Shown: positions 16,745-27,586 of the stretch, one piece after another
Numbering within the stretch: position 1 is the first letter of the stretch
How the letters are laid out: every line of letters begins with the position of its first letter
Origin: Amycolatopsis nalaikhensis
GTDB taxonomy: Bacteria; Actinomycetota; Actinomycetes; Mycobacteriales; Pseudonocardiaceae
Direction of reading: 5' to 3'
NCBI RefSeq assembly: GCF_030264295.1
Contig: NZ_CP127173.1
Location: forward strand, 3,603,501 to 3,667,500
Length of the DNA: 64,000 nt
Notes under the pieces: generated by a model
Seen by the model: only the letters and a program-made list of their open reading frames with translations
Told to the model about the DNA's origin: nothing
Database searches by the model: none
Position numbers and translations under genes: made by a program

Positions 16745-16892
16745 GTGCCGAGTATGTCAAGAAAACATCAGGTTCGGAGTGTCTATTGTGGACAGTGGGA
16801 GTGGTGCTCCTCACGCCGGGGCAACGCGGGGAGTCCCTCGCGCGCCTTCAACGTTGGACAAGGGGAGAAGCCGGACTACCTAGATCGGGATC

Positions 16893-17612
16893 ATGAGCGA
16901 GGAGAAGGAAACTTCGGGGGCGAAGGAAGAGAAGCCGGGCCTGCGGATCGCGCAGGTGCTGGCGGCGGCGCTGGCGGCGGTGACCGCGGCGCTGCTCGGA
17001 TCGACGCTCGGCGTGGCGGGCACGGTCGTCGGCGCCGGCGTGGCGAGCGTGGTGTCGACGGTCGGCAGCGAGCTGTACCTGCGCTCGCTGCAACGCACGC
17101 GTGAAGCGGCGCTGAAGGCGCGGGCCCTGGCGACGTCGGGCATCCGGCGGCGCGGCTCCGTCGAATCCGAAATACCGATCACCGACCAGCCGACCGTCCA
17201 GCTGACCAAACCGGAGGAACAGCCGTCACGGCTGCGGAAACTGCGCTGGCCCTTGATCATCGGCACGAGCGTGGCGGCGTTCGCGGTGGCGATCCTGGCG
17301 ATCGTCGGCTTCGAGTCGGCGACGGGCACCCAGATCGGCGGCGGCACGGGCACGAGCATCGGCAAGATCTTCGGCAACGGCGGCGGTAAGACCGACCCGG
17401 CCCCGTCGACGACGCCGACGACCGGCACCGAGGACACCCAGGTGTCCCCGACCGAGACGACCACGACGCCGACGGAAACCTCGACCGCGCCGACGACCAC
17501 GACGGAGTCGCCGACGACGACCCCGAGCACGACGACGCAGCAGCCGTCGACCTCGGCCCCGGCGACGACCACCCCGCCGACCAGCAAGGTCGCCCCGACC
17601 ACGACCCCGTGA
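16893..17612 (+). CDS. Hypothetical membrane protein with Thr/Pro-rich extracytoplasmic tail
   Basis: A 239-residue protein. A hydrophobic Ala/Val-rich stretch (about 18-55) is followed by a basic segment (LRSLQRTREAALKARALATS), a clear membrane helix (about 122-143, LIIGTSVAAFAVAILAIVGF) and a low-complexity tail of nearly 80 residues built of Thr, Pro and Ser. Such tails often span the wall or carry glycans. ATG 16893 follows GGGATC. Only 6 bases separate its stop from that of convergent thiE. No function assigned. Confidence 0.75.
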   Translation: MSEEKETSGAKEEKPGLRIAQVLAAALAAVTAALLGSTLGVAGTVVGAGVASVVSTVGSELYLRSLQRTREAALKARALATSGIRRRGSVESEIPITDQPTVQLTKPEEQPSRLRKLRWPLIIGTSVAAFAVAILAIVGFESATGTQIGGGTGTSIGKIFGNGGGKTDPAPSTTPTTGTEDTQVSPTETTTTPTETSTAPTTTTESPTTTPSTTTQQPSTSAPATTTPPTSKVAPTTTP

Positions 17613-17618
17613 CGTTCG

Positions 17619-18284
17619 TCAGGTCAGGTGGGACCGGAGTTCGCGGGCGGCCGCGGCGGGGTCCTCGGCCTCGGTGATCGCGCGGACCACCACGATCCGG
17701 GACGCGCCGGCCGCGAGCACCTCCGGCAGCCGGGGGACGTCGATGCCGCCGATCGCGAACCACGGGCGTTCGGGTGCCGCGGCGGCCGTCGCGCGGACCA
17801 GGTCCAGACCGGGCGCCGAGCGGCCCGGCTTGGTCGGGGTCGGCCAGCACGGGCCCGTGCAGAAGTAGTCCACGCCCGGCTCCGCCGCGGCGGCGGACGC
17901 CTGCTCGACCGAGTGCGTCGAGCGGCCGATCACGACGTCGTCACCGAGGACGCGGCGGGCCAGGGACACCGGGATGTCGTCCTGGCCGAGGTGGAGGACG
18001 TCCGCGCCGACCGCCAGCGCGACGTCGGCCCGGTCGTTCACCGACAGCAGCGCGCCGTGGCGGGCGCACGCCTCCGCCAGGACCTCCAAGGCCGCGATCT
18101 CGGCCGCGGCTTCCAGCGGGGCGCCGCCGGTCTTGTCGCGCAGCTGGATGATGTCGACGCCGCCGGACAGCGCCGCGTCGGCGAACGCGGCCAGGTCGCC
18201 GCGGGCCGTGCGGGCGTCCGTGCACAGGTACAGGCGCGCGGCGTCGAGCCGGGCGCGGATCTTGTCACCGGAAAGGGCGGGCAT
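17619..18284 (-). CDS. thiE: Thiamine-phosphate synthase ThiE
   Basis: A 221-residue TIM-barrel enzyme joining HMP pyrophosphate and thiazole phosphate. Family motifs are [38 protein letters not shown] and [12 protein letters not shown], with phosphate-binding IGGID near the end. ATG 18284 gives [13 protein letters not shown]; the longer frame upstream would enter the opposite-strand riboswitch region. It is divergent from thiO, whose TPP riboswitch starts about 38 bases away, as in M. tuberculosis (thiE Rv0414c opposite thiO Rv0415). Confidence 0.93.
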   Translation of the reverse strand: MPALSGDKIRARLDAARLYLCTDARTARGDLAAFADAALSGGVDIIQLRDKTGGAPLEAAAEIAALEVLAEACARHGALLSVNDRADVALAVGADVLHLGQDDIPVSLARRVLGDDVVIGRSTHSVEQASAAAAEPGVDYFCTGPCWPTPTKPGRSAPGLDLVRATAAAAPERPWFAIGGIDVPRLPEVLAAGASRIVVVRAITEAEDPAAAARELRSHLT

Positions 18285-18321
18285 AGCGGGGACCGTACCT
18301 CGCCCGTTAAGGTGGAGGTGT

Positions 18322-18411
18322 CCGCACGGGAGCCCGAGGCACGGGCTGAGAGGGAGCTGCCGCTCCGACCGTGGAACCTGATCCGGGTCATGCCGGCGCA
18401 GGGAGCGTGAT
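18322..18411 (+). promoter_or_regulatory. TPP riboswitch (THI element) upstream of thiO
   Basis: The hallmark blocks are present in order: GGGCTGAGAGGGAGC (pyrimidine-sensing half) at about 18343, then ACCTGATCCGGGTCATGCCGGC and the closing CGCAGGGA at 18396-18405. The 3' end lies just before the thiO ATG at 18415, so the riboswitch probably blocks translation when thiamine pyrophosphate is bound. Confidence 0.93.
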
Positions 18412-18414
18412 TCC

Positions 18415-19487
18415 ATGACGAACCTGGCAGTGGTGGGCGGCGGCGTGATCGGCCTGTCCGCGGCGTGGCGCGCGGCCGCGCGCGGCCACCCGGTCACCCT
18501 CTACGACCCCGAACCCGTGCGCGGCGGCGCGTCCTGGCTGGCCGGCGGCATGCTCGCGCCGGTCACCGAGGCCTGGCCGGGCGAGGACGACGTGCTCAGC
18601 CTCGGCGAGGAATCCCTGCGCCGCTGGCCGGGGTTCGCGAGCGACCTGGCCCAGGAGGGCGTCGACCCCGGGTTGGCCGAGCACGGCACGCTCGTCGTCG
18701 CGTTCGACCACGCCGACGCCGGGTACCTCGACATCCTCGCCGGTCACCTGCACTCGATCGGCCGCGCCGCGCAACGGCTCACCGGCCGGGAGGTCAAGCG
18801 GCTCGAACCCGGCACCGGGTCCGTCCGAAGTGGACTCCACGTGCCCGGCGACCTGGCCGTGGACAACCGGAAACTGCTCAACGCCCTGTTCGCGGCCTGC
18901 CAGGCGCGAGACGTCCGGTTCGTCCGCGAACGCGTCGAACGGATCCCGGACGCCGAAGCCGTCGTGCTCGCCGCCGGGGCCTGGACCGGACGGCTGCACC
19001 CGCAGCTGGCCGGCGCCGTCCGCCCGCTCAAGGGCGAAATCCTGCGGCTCAAACCGCGTCGCGGCTGCCTGCCGCCGCCGACGCACACCGTCCGGGCCGT
19101 CGTCGAGGGCCGCCCGATCTACCTCGTCCCGCGCGGCGACCAGGAGCTCGTCCTCGGCGCGACGCAGTACGAGGCGGGCTTCGACCAGTCCGTCACCGCA
19201 CGCGGCGTGCGCGAGCTGATCGAGGGCGCCGAACGCGTCTTCCCCGGCATCACCGAGTACGAGCTGGCCGAGACGGCCGCGGGCCTGCGGGCCGGCAGCC
19301 ACGACGTCCTGCCCTACATCGGCGTCCTGGACGACGGCGTCTTCGCCGCGACCGGGCACCACCGCAACGGCCTGCTGATGGCCCCGGTGACCGCGGACGC
19401 CGTGGTCGCCTGGCTCGAGGGTGAGAAGCCGCCCGAAGGCGTCGAAGCGGCTTCGCCCGCCCGCCTGCACCAGAAGGAGCACGTGTG

Positions 19488-19488
<1 letters not shown>
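18415..19488 (+). CDS. thiO: Glycine oxidase ThiO
   Basis: A 357-residue FAD-dependent amine oxidase of the DadA/GlyOX type supplying iminoglycine for the thiazole ring. The Rossmann motif [18 protein letters not shown] is at 3-20, [10 protein letters not shown] follows, and C-terminal [13 protein letters not shown] and [14 protein letters not shown] bind flavin and substrate. It is the first gene of thiO-thiS-thiG behind a TPP riboswitch; its TGA overlaps the thiS ATG (TGATG). Confidence 0.94.
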
Positions 19489-20448
<960 letters not shown>

Positions 20449-20547
20449 ACCCGGGTGGCTTCACACCGAACGTGCCCCGCGAGCCCGTAAGGTGGACGGA
20501 ACTTTCCGGCGCACCCGCGGCGGGGTGAAGGGCAGAAGGAGCCAGCC

Positions 20548-20976
20548 GTGACCAGCACATCGGTCCAGGACGTCTCGGGCAGGTTGTACCTCGCCGTGGG
20601 CAGGCTGTCCCGGTCACTGCGGCAGGCGGGCGTGCCCGGGCCGGGCCACGGCGCCATCTCGGCGCTGGCGACGCTGGTGCACGCGGGCCAGCTGCGGCTC
20701 GGCGACCTCGCCGCCAAGGAGGGCGTCGCCGCGGCGACCATGTCGCGGATCATCGCGTCGCTGGTCGAGGCCGGGTACGTGAGCCGGGAGTCCGACCCGG
20801 TCGACCGCCGGGCATGGCTGGCGAAGGCGACCGAAGAGGGCGAGCGGCTCGTGTCCGGCGTCCGGTCGACGCGGGTGCAGGAGCTGAACCGGCGTCTCGA
20901 CCGCCTCTCGCCCGAGCACCGCGAGGCGCTGACGGCGGCGATCCCGGCGCTCGAAGCCCTGATCGCCGACGACTAA
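20548..20976 (+). CDS. MarR-family transcriptional regulator
   Basis: A 142-residue winged-helix regulator. The DNA-binding core reads LGDLAAKEGVAAATMSRIIASLVEAGYVSRESDPVDRR, where the DxRR wing is typical of MarR. GTG 20548 follows AAGGAG. It overlaps the convergent ion-channel gene by 4 bases at the stop codons. No obvious operator or target is adjacent on the same strand; the ligand is unknown. Confidence 0.88.
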   Translation: MTSTSVQDVSGRLYLAVGRLSRSLRQAGVPGPGHGAISALATLVHAGQLRLGDLAAKEGVAAATMSRIIASLVEAGYVSRESDPVDRRAWLAKATEEGERLVSGVRSTRVQELNRRLDRLSPEHREALTAAIPALEALIADD

Positions 20977-21779
20977 GCGACGTGCTCGCGCCGTAGCTCG
21001 GCCAGCTCCGCGCGCACGGCGCGGAGCTCGTCGAGGATCTCCTGGTTCGCGGCGGCCTGCGCCTCGGCCTGCTTCGCCTCTTCCTCGCGGATGTCCTGGC
21101 GCAGCTCGTCCTCCATGCCGCTGACCACGACGGCGATGAAGAGGTTCAGCACGGCGAAGCTGGACACCAGGATGTAGACGACGAAGAAGATCCAGGCCAT
21201 CGGCGCCTGTTCCATGATCGTCTTCGCGATGTCCGGCCACGCCTCGCCGGTCATCACCTGGAACAGCGTGAACAGCGACGTGCCGAGGTTCCCGAAGTCG
21301 GCCGGGTCGATCCCGCCGAAGAGCTTCGTCGCCATCACGCCCGCCACGAAGATGATCAGCGCGAGCAACGCGGCGATCGACGCCATCCCGGGGATCGCGG
21401 CGAGCAGCCCGGAGACGACCTTGCGCATCGTCGGCACCACGGAGATCAGCCGCAGCACCCGGAGCACGCGCAGCGACCGCAGCACCGCGAACGGCCCGGT
21501 CGCCGGGATCACCGCGATGCCGACGACGAGCAGGTCGAAGATGTTCCAGCTGTCGCGGAAGAAGCCGCCGCGGTAGGCGTAGAACTTCGCCAGCAGCTCG
21601 GCGACGAAGACGCCCAGCGCGATGTGGTCGAGGGCGTGCAGGAGGCCGCCGTAGCCGTCCATCAGCGACGTCGACGTCTCCATGCCGAGGGTGACCGCGT
21701 TGAACACGATCACCGCGATGATGAAGTTCTGGAAGCGGCGGTCTTCGAGGACCTTCGCCACCCGATCGCGTCCGGTCAA
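20973..21779 (-). CDS. Voltage-gated-type ion channel, NaChBac-like
   Basis: A 268-residue six-TM channel subunit. S1 (FIIAVIVFNAVTLGME), S2/S3 (DSWNIFDLLVVGIAVI), a short charged S4 (LRSLRVLRVLRLISVVPTMR) with Arg every third residue, S5, a pore with filter region FQVMTGEAWPDI, and S6 ending in NLFIAVVVSGMED are followed by a C-terminal coiled coil (ELRQDIREEEAKQAEAQ). The layout is that of bacterial homotetrameric sodium channels; the filter TGEAW differs from NaChBac TLESW, so ion selectivity is open. The start is taken as TTG 21779; a GTG seven codons in is possible. Confidence 0.85.
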   Translation of the reverse strand: MTGRDRVAKVLEDRRFQNFIIAVIVFNAVTLGMETSTSLMDGYGGLLHALDHIALGVFVAELLAKFYAYRGGFFRDSWNIFDLLVVGIAVIPATGPFAVLRSLRVLRVLRLISVVPTMRKVVSGLLAAIPGMASIAALLALIIFVAGVMATKLFGGIDPADFGNLGTSLFTLFQVMTGEAWPDIAKTIMEQAPMAWIFFVVYILVSSFAVLNLFIAVVVSGMEDELRQDIREEEAKQAEAQAAANQEILDELRAVRAELAELRREHVA

Positions 21780-21838
21780 GGCCGCCCCCTGCTGGGTTCA
21801 AGGATCAGTAAACGCAGGGATGGTAGCCGGACGGTCGC

Positions 21839-22656
21839 TCAGCGTTCCTCGGGTGCCAGCCGCCAGAAGGCCGAGACCGGGCCGACCTTGGCGCCCATCG
21901 GGTACGCGTGCTCGACGGCGTGCGAGACGAACCACTTGCCGTAGCGGGCCGCCTCTTCGACGGACATGCCCTTCGCGAGCCCCGCGGTGAGGGCGGACGC
22001 CATCGTGTCGCCCGCGCCGTGCGTGTGTGGCGTCGAGTAGCGCTTGCCCGGCAGCTCCACGAACGTCGAGCCGTCGAAGAGCAGGTCCACGCACTCCGGG
22101 TCGGCCTGCAGGTGGCCGCTCTTGACCAGGACGTACCGCGGGCCCATCCGGTGCAGCACCACGGCCGCGGTGTGCATGCCCTCGCGGTCGGTCACGGTCA
22201 TGCCGGTGAGCAGGCGGACCTCGTCGAGGTTCGGCGTGAGCACGGTGGCCCGCGGCAGGACTCGTCGCGCACGGCGTGCAGGCCGGCTTCGTCGAACAGC
22301 GGGTGCCCGTGCATCGACGCCGCCACCGGGTCGACGACGAACGGGATCTCTTCGTCGCGCCCGATCCCCGCGGCGTCGCACGCCGCCGCGACGGCGTGGA
22401 TGATCTCGGCCGAGGCCAGCATGCCCGTCTTGGCCGCGCCGACGCCCATGTCCGCCGCGACGGCCTCGATCTGCCCGGCCACGATGTGCGGTGGCAGGTC
22501 GGCGCGGTCGTGCACGCCGAGGGTGTTCTGCACGGTGACGGCGGTGACCGCGACCAGGCCGTGCACGCCGCACGTCAGGAACGTGCGCAGGTCCGCCTGG
22601 AGCCCCGCGGCGCCGCCGGAGTCCGAACCGGCGATGGTCAACGCCGTAGGAATCAT
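21839..22656 (-). CDS. thiD: HMP/HMP-P kinase ThiD paralogue, frame broken at 22260
   Basis: Two overlapping frames together give a full ThiD. The N-terminal part starts MIPTALTIAGSDSGGAAGLQADLRT, and the C-terminal part resumes LPRATVLTPNLDEVRLLTG to ...VSAFWRLAPEER. Adding one G between 22260 and 22261 restores a continuous 272-residue protein and recreates GAGCTC (Glu-Leu). All kinase motifs are intact (GSDSGG, AAKTGMLAS, VVDPVAAS, THGAGDT), so I judge this a sequence error rather than a pseudogene. It is about as similar to thiD at 23873 as paralogues usually are, and has no riboswitch of its own. Confidence 0.85.
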
Positions 22657-22814
22657 GGTTTTCCCGACTTCTGGTCTAGTCCGTCCATGCCCCCGCCACC
22701 GCCCTCAGCGGGGACGCTCCGCGTCACAGTATTGGATCAGCGGCCGCTTTTCCTTCATCACCAGTCAACCACGGTGGGACATTGTGAACGTTACTCACGT
22801 TCGAAGGAGCCTGG

Positions 22815-23825
22815 ATGAAGCTCTTCTCGGTGGCAATCCTCACGGCGGCGCTCGTGTTCTCCGGGGCGACGGCCGCGAACGCGGACAGCCCGAAGCTGTC
22901 CCACGTGACCACGGTCGGCGTGCACAACACGTACGACCCGGCGGCCTACGACTACCTGGCGCGGGCGCTCGACGCCGGCTCGTCCCTGATCGAGCTCGAC
23001 GTCTGGCCGGACTTCTTCACCCACGAGTGGAAGGTCAGCCACTCGAACCCGCTGGGGAACAACAACAACTGCGTCGCGGCGACGTCGGCGTCGCAGCTGT
23101 ACTCGGGCAGCAGGAACAAGAACCTCGAGTACTGCCTCGACGACATCCGGATCTGGCTGGCCGCCCACCCGGGGCACACGCCGATCACGCTCAAGCTGGA
23201 GATGAAGACGGGCTTCTCGGACAACACCGGCATGGGCCCGGACGAGCTGGACGCGACGTTCCGGGCGCACCTGGGCAGCGTCGCGTTCCGCCCGGCCGAG
23301 CTGCTCGGCGGCTACAGCACCCTCGACGACGCGGCCAAAGCGGACAACTGGCCGTCGGTGGACGCGTTGCGGGGCCGGGTGATCACCGAGGTCATCCCGG
23401 GCACGGTGGAGGAGGGGAACTCGACCGACACGCTGAAGACGGACGTCGAGTACGCGCGCTACCTGGTCGGGTTGAAGAACGCGGGCCGGATCGGCGACGC
23501 GAACATCTTCCCGACGGTGCACGGCGCGGTGGGCGGTGACCCGCGGGACAAGTACACGGCGGACCTGAAGCCGTGGTTCGTGGTGTTCGACGGCGACGCG
23601 AACACGTGGGTGACCCAGACGGGGCCGTGGTGGTACGACGCCAACCACTACTACGTGGTGATGACGGACGCGCAGAACGTCGCCCCGGCGATCGACGCCC
23701 ACAACCCGACGGTCGACCAGGCCAACCAGCGCGTCGCGGAGTTGGCGAAGCAGCACGCGTCGGTTGTCACGGCGGACTGGACGGGCCTGACAACGGTCCT
23801 CCCGCAGGTGCTCCCGCGGGGCTGA
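22815..23825 (+). CDS. Secreted PI-PLC-C1-like phosphodiesterase (phospholipase C-like)
   Basis: A 336-residue exported protein with a signal peptide (1-23, cleavage after NADS or ANA). The catalytic pattern of the calcium-dependent PI-PLC X-like fold is visible: His37 (GVHNTYD), Glu60 and Asp62 (IELDVW), His76 (VSHSNP), with LKLEMKTG further on. It is flanked by the two thiD genes but shares no operon with them. A 46-bp palindrome 8 bases after its stop separates it from convergent thiD. Substrate is inferred only from the fold. Confidence 0.8.
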   Translation: MKLFSVAILTAALVFSGATAANADSPKLSHVTTVGVHNTYDPAAYDYLARALDAGSSLIELDVWPDFFTHEWKVSHSNPLGNNNNCVAATSASQLYSGSRNKNLEYCLDDIRIWLAAHPGHTPITLKLEMKTGFSDNTGMGPDELDATFRAHLGSVAFRPAELLGGYSTLDDAAKADNWPSVDALRGRVITEVIPGTVEEGNSTDTLKTDVEYARYLVGLKNAGRIGDANIFPTVHGAVGGDPRDKYTADLKPWFVVFDGDANTWVTQTGPWWYDANHYYVVMTDAQNVAPAIDAHNPTVDQANQRVAELAKQHASVVTADWTGLTTVLPQVLPRG

Positions 23826-23833
23826 GCTGGTCG

Positions 23834-23872
23834 GTCGTGAGTGTTTAGGGCGGTTCTAACCGCCCTAAACAC

Positions 23873-23879
<7 letters not shown>
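23834..23879. repeat. Perfect 46-bp palindrome, 22-bp arms
   Basis: Arms 23834-23855 and 23858-23879 are perfectly complementary with only CT between them. It lies between convergent genes and contains the thiD stop codon (23873-23875), so it probably ends transcription in both directions. An identical copy exists at 46302, where an IS element is inserted into the central CTAA. This copy therefore serves as the empty-site reference. Confidence 0.9.
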
Positions 23880-26316
<2,437 letters not shown>

Positions 26317-26318
26317 TC

Positions 26319-26415
26319 ACTCCCTACGCCGGCATTACCCGGTCAGGTTCATGCGGTCGGTGACGCCTGCGAAACGCAAGTCACCCTCTCAGCCCGCCAT
26401 GGCGCGAGCTCCCGC
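26319..26415 (-). promoter_or_regulatory. TPP riboswitch upstream of thiC
   Basis: Read on the minus strand, the blocks GGGCTGAGAGGGTGAC (about 26384-26399), a variable stem, ACCGCATGAACCTGACCGG and GTAATGCCGGCGTAGGGAG follow in THI-element order. It ends 9 bases from the thiC start, and the GGGAG closing base strand is also the ribosome site, which suggests translational control. Confidence 0.95.
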
Positions 26416-26473
26416 GTTGGTGTTGTGCCCCCGACCATGCCACGCCGACGCGCGATACTCAAGTCAGGTCACC

Positions 26474-27385
26474 TCACCCGACCAGTTCGGCCGGGGTCGC
26501 GTAGACGTCGACCATGGCGCCGTTGCGCAGCACGGTGATCGGCAGCGCGGTGCCGATCACCTCCGCGAACAGCTGCCGCTGGATGCCCTGCGCGTCCGAG
26601 ACGCGGGTGCGCCCGACGGTCAGCACGAGGTCGCCCGCCTTCAGGCCCGCGCGGTCGGCGGGCCCGCCGGAGACGACTTCGTGCACCCGCAGCCCGGCGC
26701 TCTGCCCGGTGCGCTCGGCGACGTCGTCCGGCAGCGGCGCGGGCACGCCGACGACGCCGAGGTACGCGCGCCGCACCCGGCCCTCGACGGCGAGCGTGTC
26801 GATGATCCGCCGGGTGGTCGCGTTGATCGGCACGGCGAGCCCGAGCCCGACCCCGGCGACCGCGGTGTTGATCCCGACGACCCGGCCGGCGGAGTCGGCG
26901 AGCGCGCCGCCGGAGTTGCCCGGGTTGAGCGCGGCGTCGGTCTGGATGACGTCCTCGATCACACGCGCGGTGCGCCCCTGCCGCACCGGGAGGGCCCGCC
27001 CGAGCGCGCTGACGACGCCGGCGGTGACCGAGCCGGAGAAGCCGAGCGGGTTGCCGACGGCGACGACGAGCTGCCCGACGACGAGCCGGTCGGCATCCCC
27101 GAGCACGGCGGCCGACGGCGTCTCGCCGCGCGCACGGAGCACAGCGAGGTCCGAGAGCGGGTCGGCGCCGACGACGTCGAAGGGCACCTCGCTGCCGTCG
27201 GCGAAGGTGGCGACGCCCTTCCGGTGGGCGTCGACGACGTGGGCGTTGGTGAGCAGGTGGCCGTCATCGGCGAAGACGACGGTCGAGCCGCCACCGCGCG
27301 CGAGCTGGACCCCGGCGACGTGCGGGGTGACGGTCTTGGCGACCGTGCTCACCGTGCGCGAGTAGGCGTCCATCGCGTCTTCCAT
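26474..27385 (-). CDS. HtrA/DegP-like serine protease with PDZ domain
   Basis: A 303-residue trypsin-fold protease with the full triad: His49 (TNAHVV), Asp79 (SDLAVL) and Ser158 (NPGNSGGAL). A C-terminal PDZ domain spans about 205-295 (GLRVHEVVSGGPADRAGLKAGD). Unlike most HtrA proteins it has no signal peptide or membrane anchor, so it appears cytoplasmic. The ATG at 27385 abuts a perfect 9-bp inverted repeat that would include its ribosome site. It is divergent from the GH15 gene. Confidence 0.88.
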   Translation of the reverse strand: MEDAMDAYSRTVSTVAKTVTPHVAGVQLARGGGSTVVFADDGHLLTNAHVVDAHRKGVATFADGSEVPFDVVGADPLSDLAVLRARGETPSAAVLGDADRLVVGQLVVAVGNPLGFSGSVTAGVVSALGRALPVRQGRTARVIEDVIQTDAALNPGNSGGALADSAGRVVGINTAVAGVGLGLAVPINATTRRIIDTLAVEGRVRRAYLGVVGVPAPLPDDVAERTGQSAGLRVHEVVSGGPADRAGLKAGDLVLTVGRTRVSDAQGIQRQLFAEVIGTALPITVLRNGAMVDVYATPAELVG

Positions 27386-27418
27386 GGAGTACCTCGATTA
27401 CACCGTTGCAGGTACTCC
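27386..27418 (-). promoter_or_regulatory. Inverted repeat at the protease start codon
   Basis: Arms GGAGTACCT (27386-27394) and AGGTACTCC (27410-27418) are perfect and enclose 15 bases that contain CAACGGTG on the minus strand. It touches the protease ATG, so it could be an operator or an RNA hairpin hiding the ribosome site (GAGG). The same AACGGTG core recurs in the hairpin at 27545. Confidence 0.5.
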
Positions 27419-27544
27419 AAGTGTGCGCTCGAAATCGTGAGCCGGGGGTTCGCTGTCCGTGAACCGCCGACCAGACCAGTGACGGTCAGTGGTTCACCGG
27501 ATCGGACCATGCGCCGGTGAAGTTTCGGCGGCAGACTCCCAAAG

Positions 27545-27568
27545 CGCTTCTGTAACGGTGCAGAAGCG
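27545..27568 (+). promoter_or_regulatory. Inverted repeat upstream of the glucoamylase gene
   Basis: Arms CGCTTCTG (27545-27552) and CAGAAGCG (27561-27568) enclose TAACGGTG. It lies 19 bases before the GH15 ATG. The loop core matches that of the repeat at 27386-27418 in opposite orientation, so a shared regulator for the divergent pair is plausible. Confidence 0.45.
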
Positions 27569-27586
27569 ATCTTCTGTGGGGTTGAT

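Noticed and set aside
16893..17612. Adhesin or surface-glycoprotein call for the Thr-rich protein
   Set aside because: The Thr/Pro tail is low complexity and no adhesion domain or sorting signal is visible.
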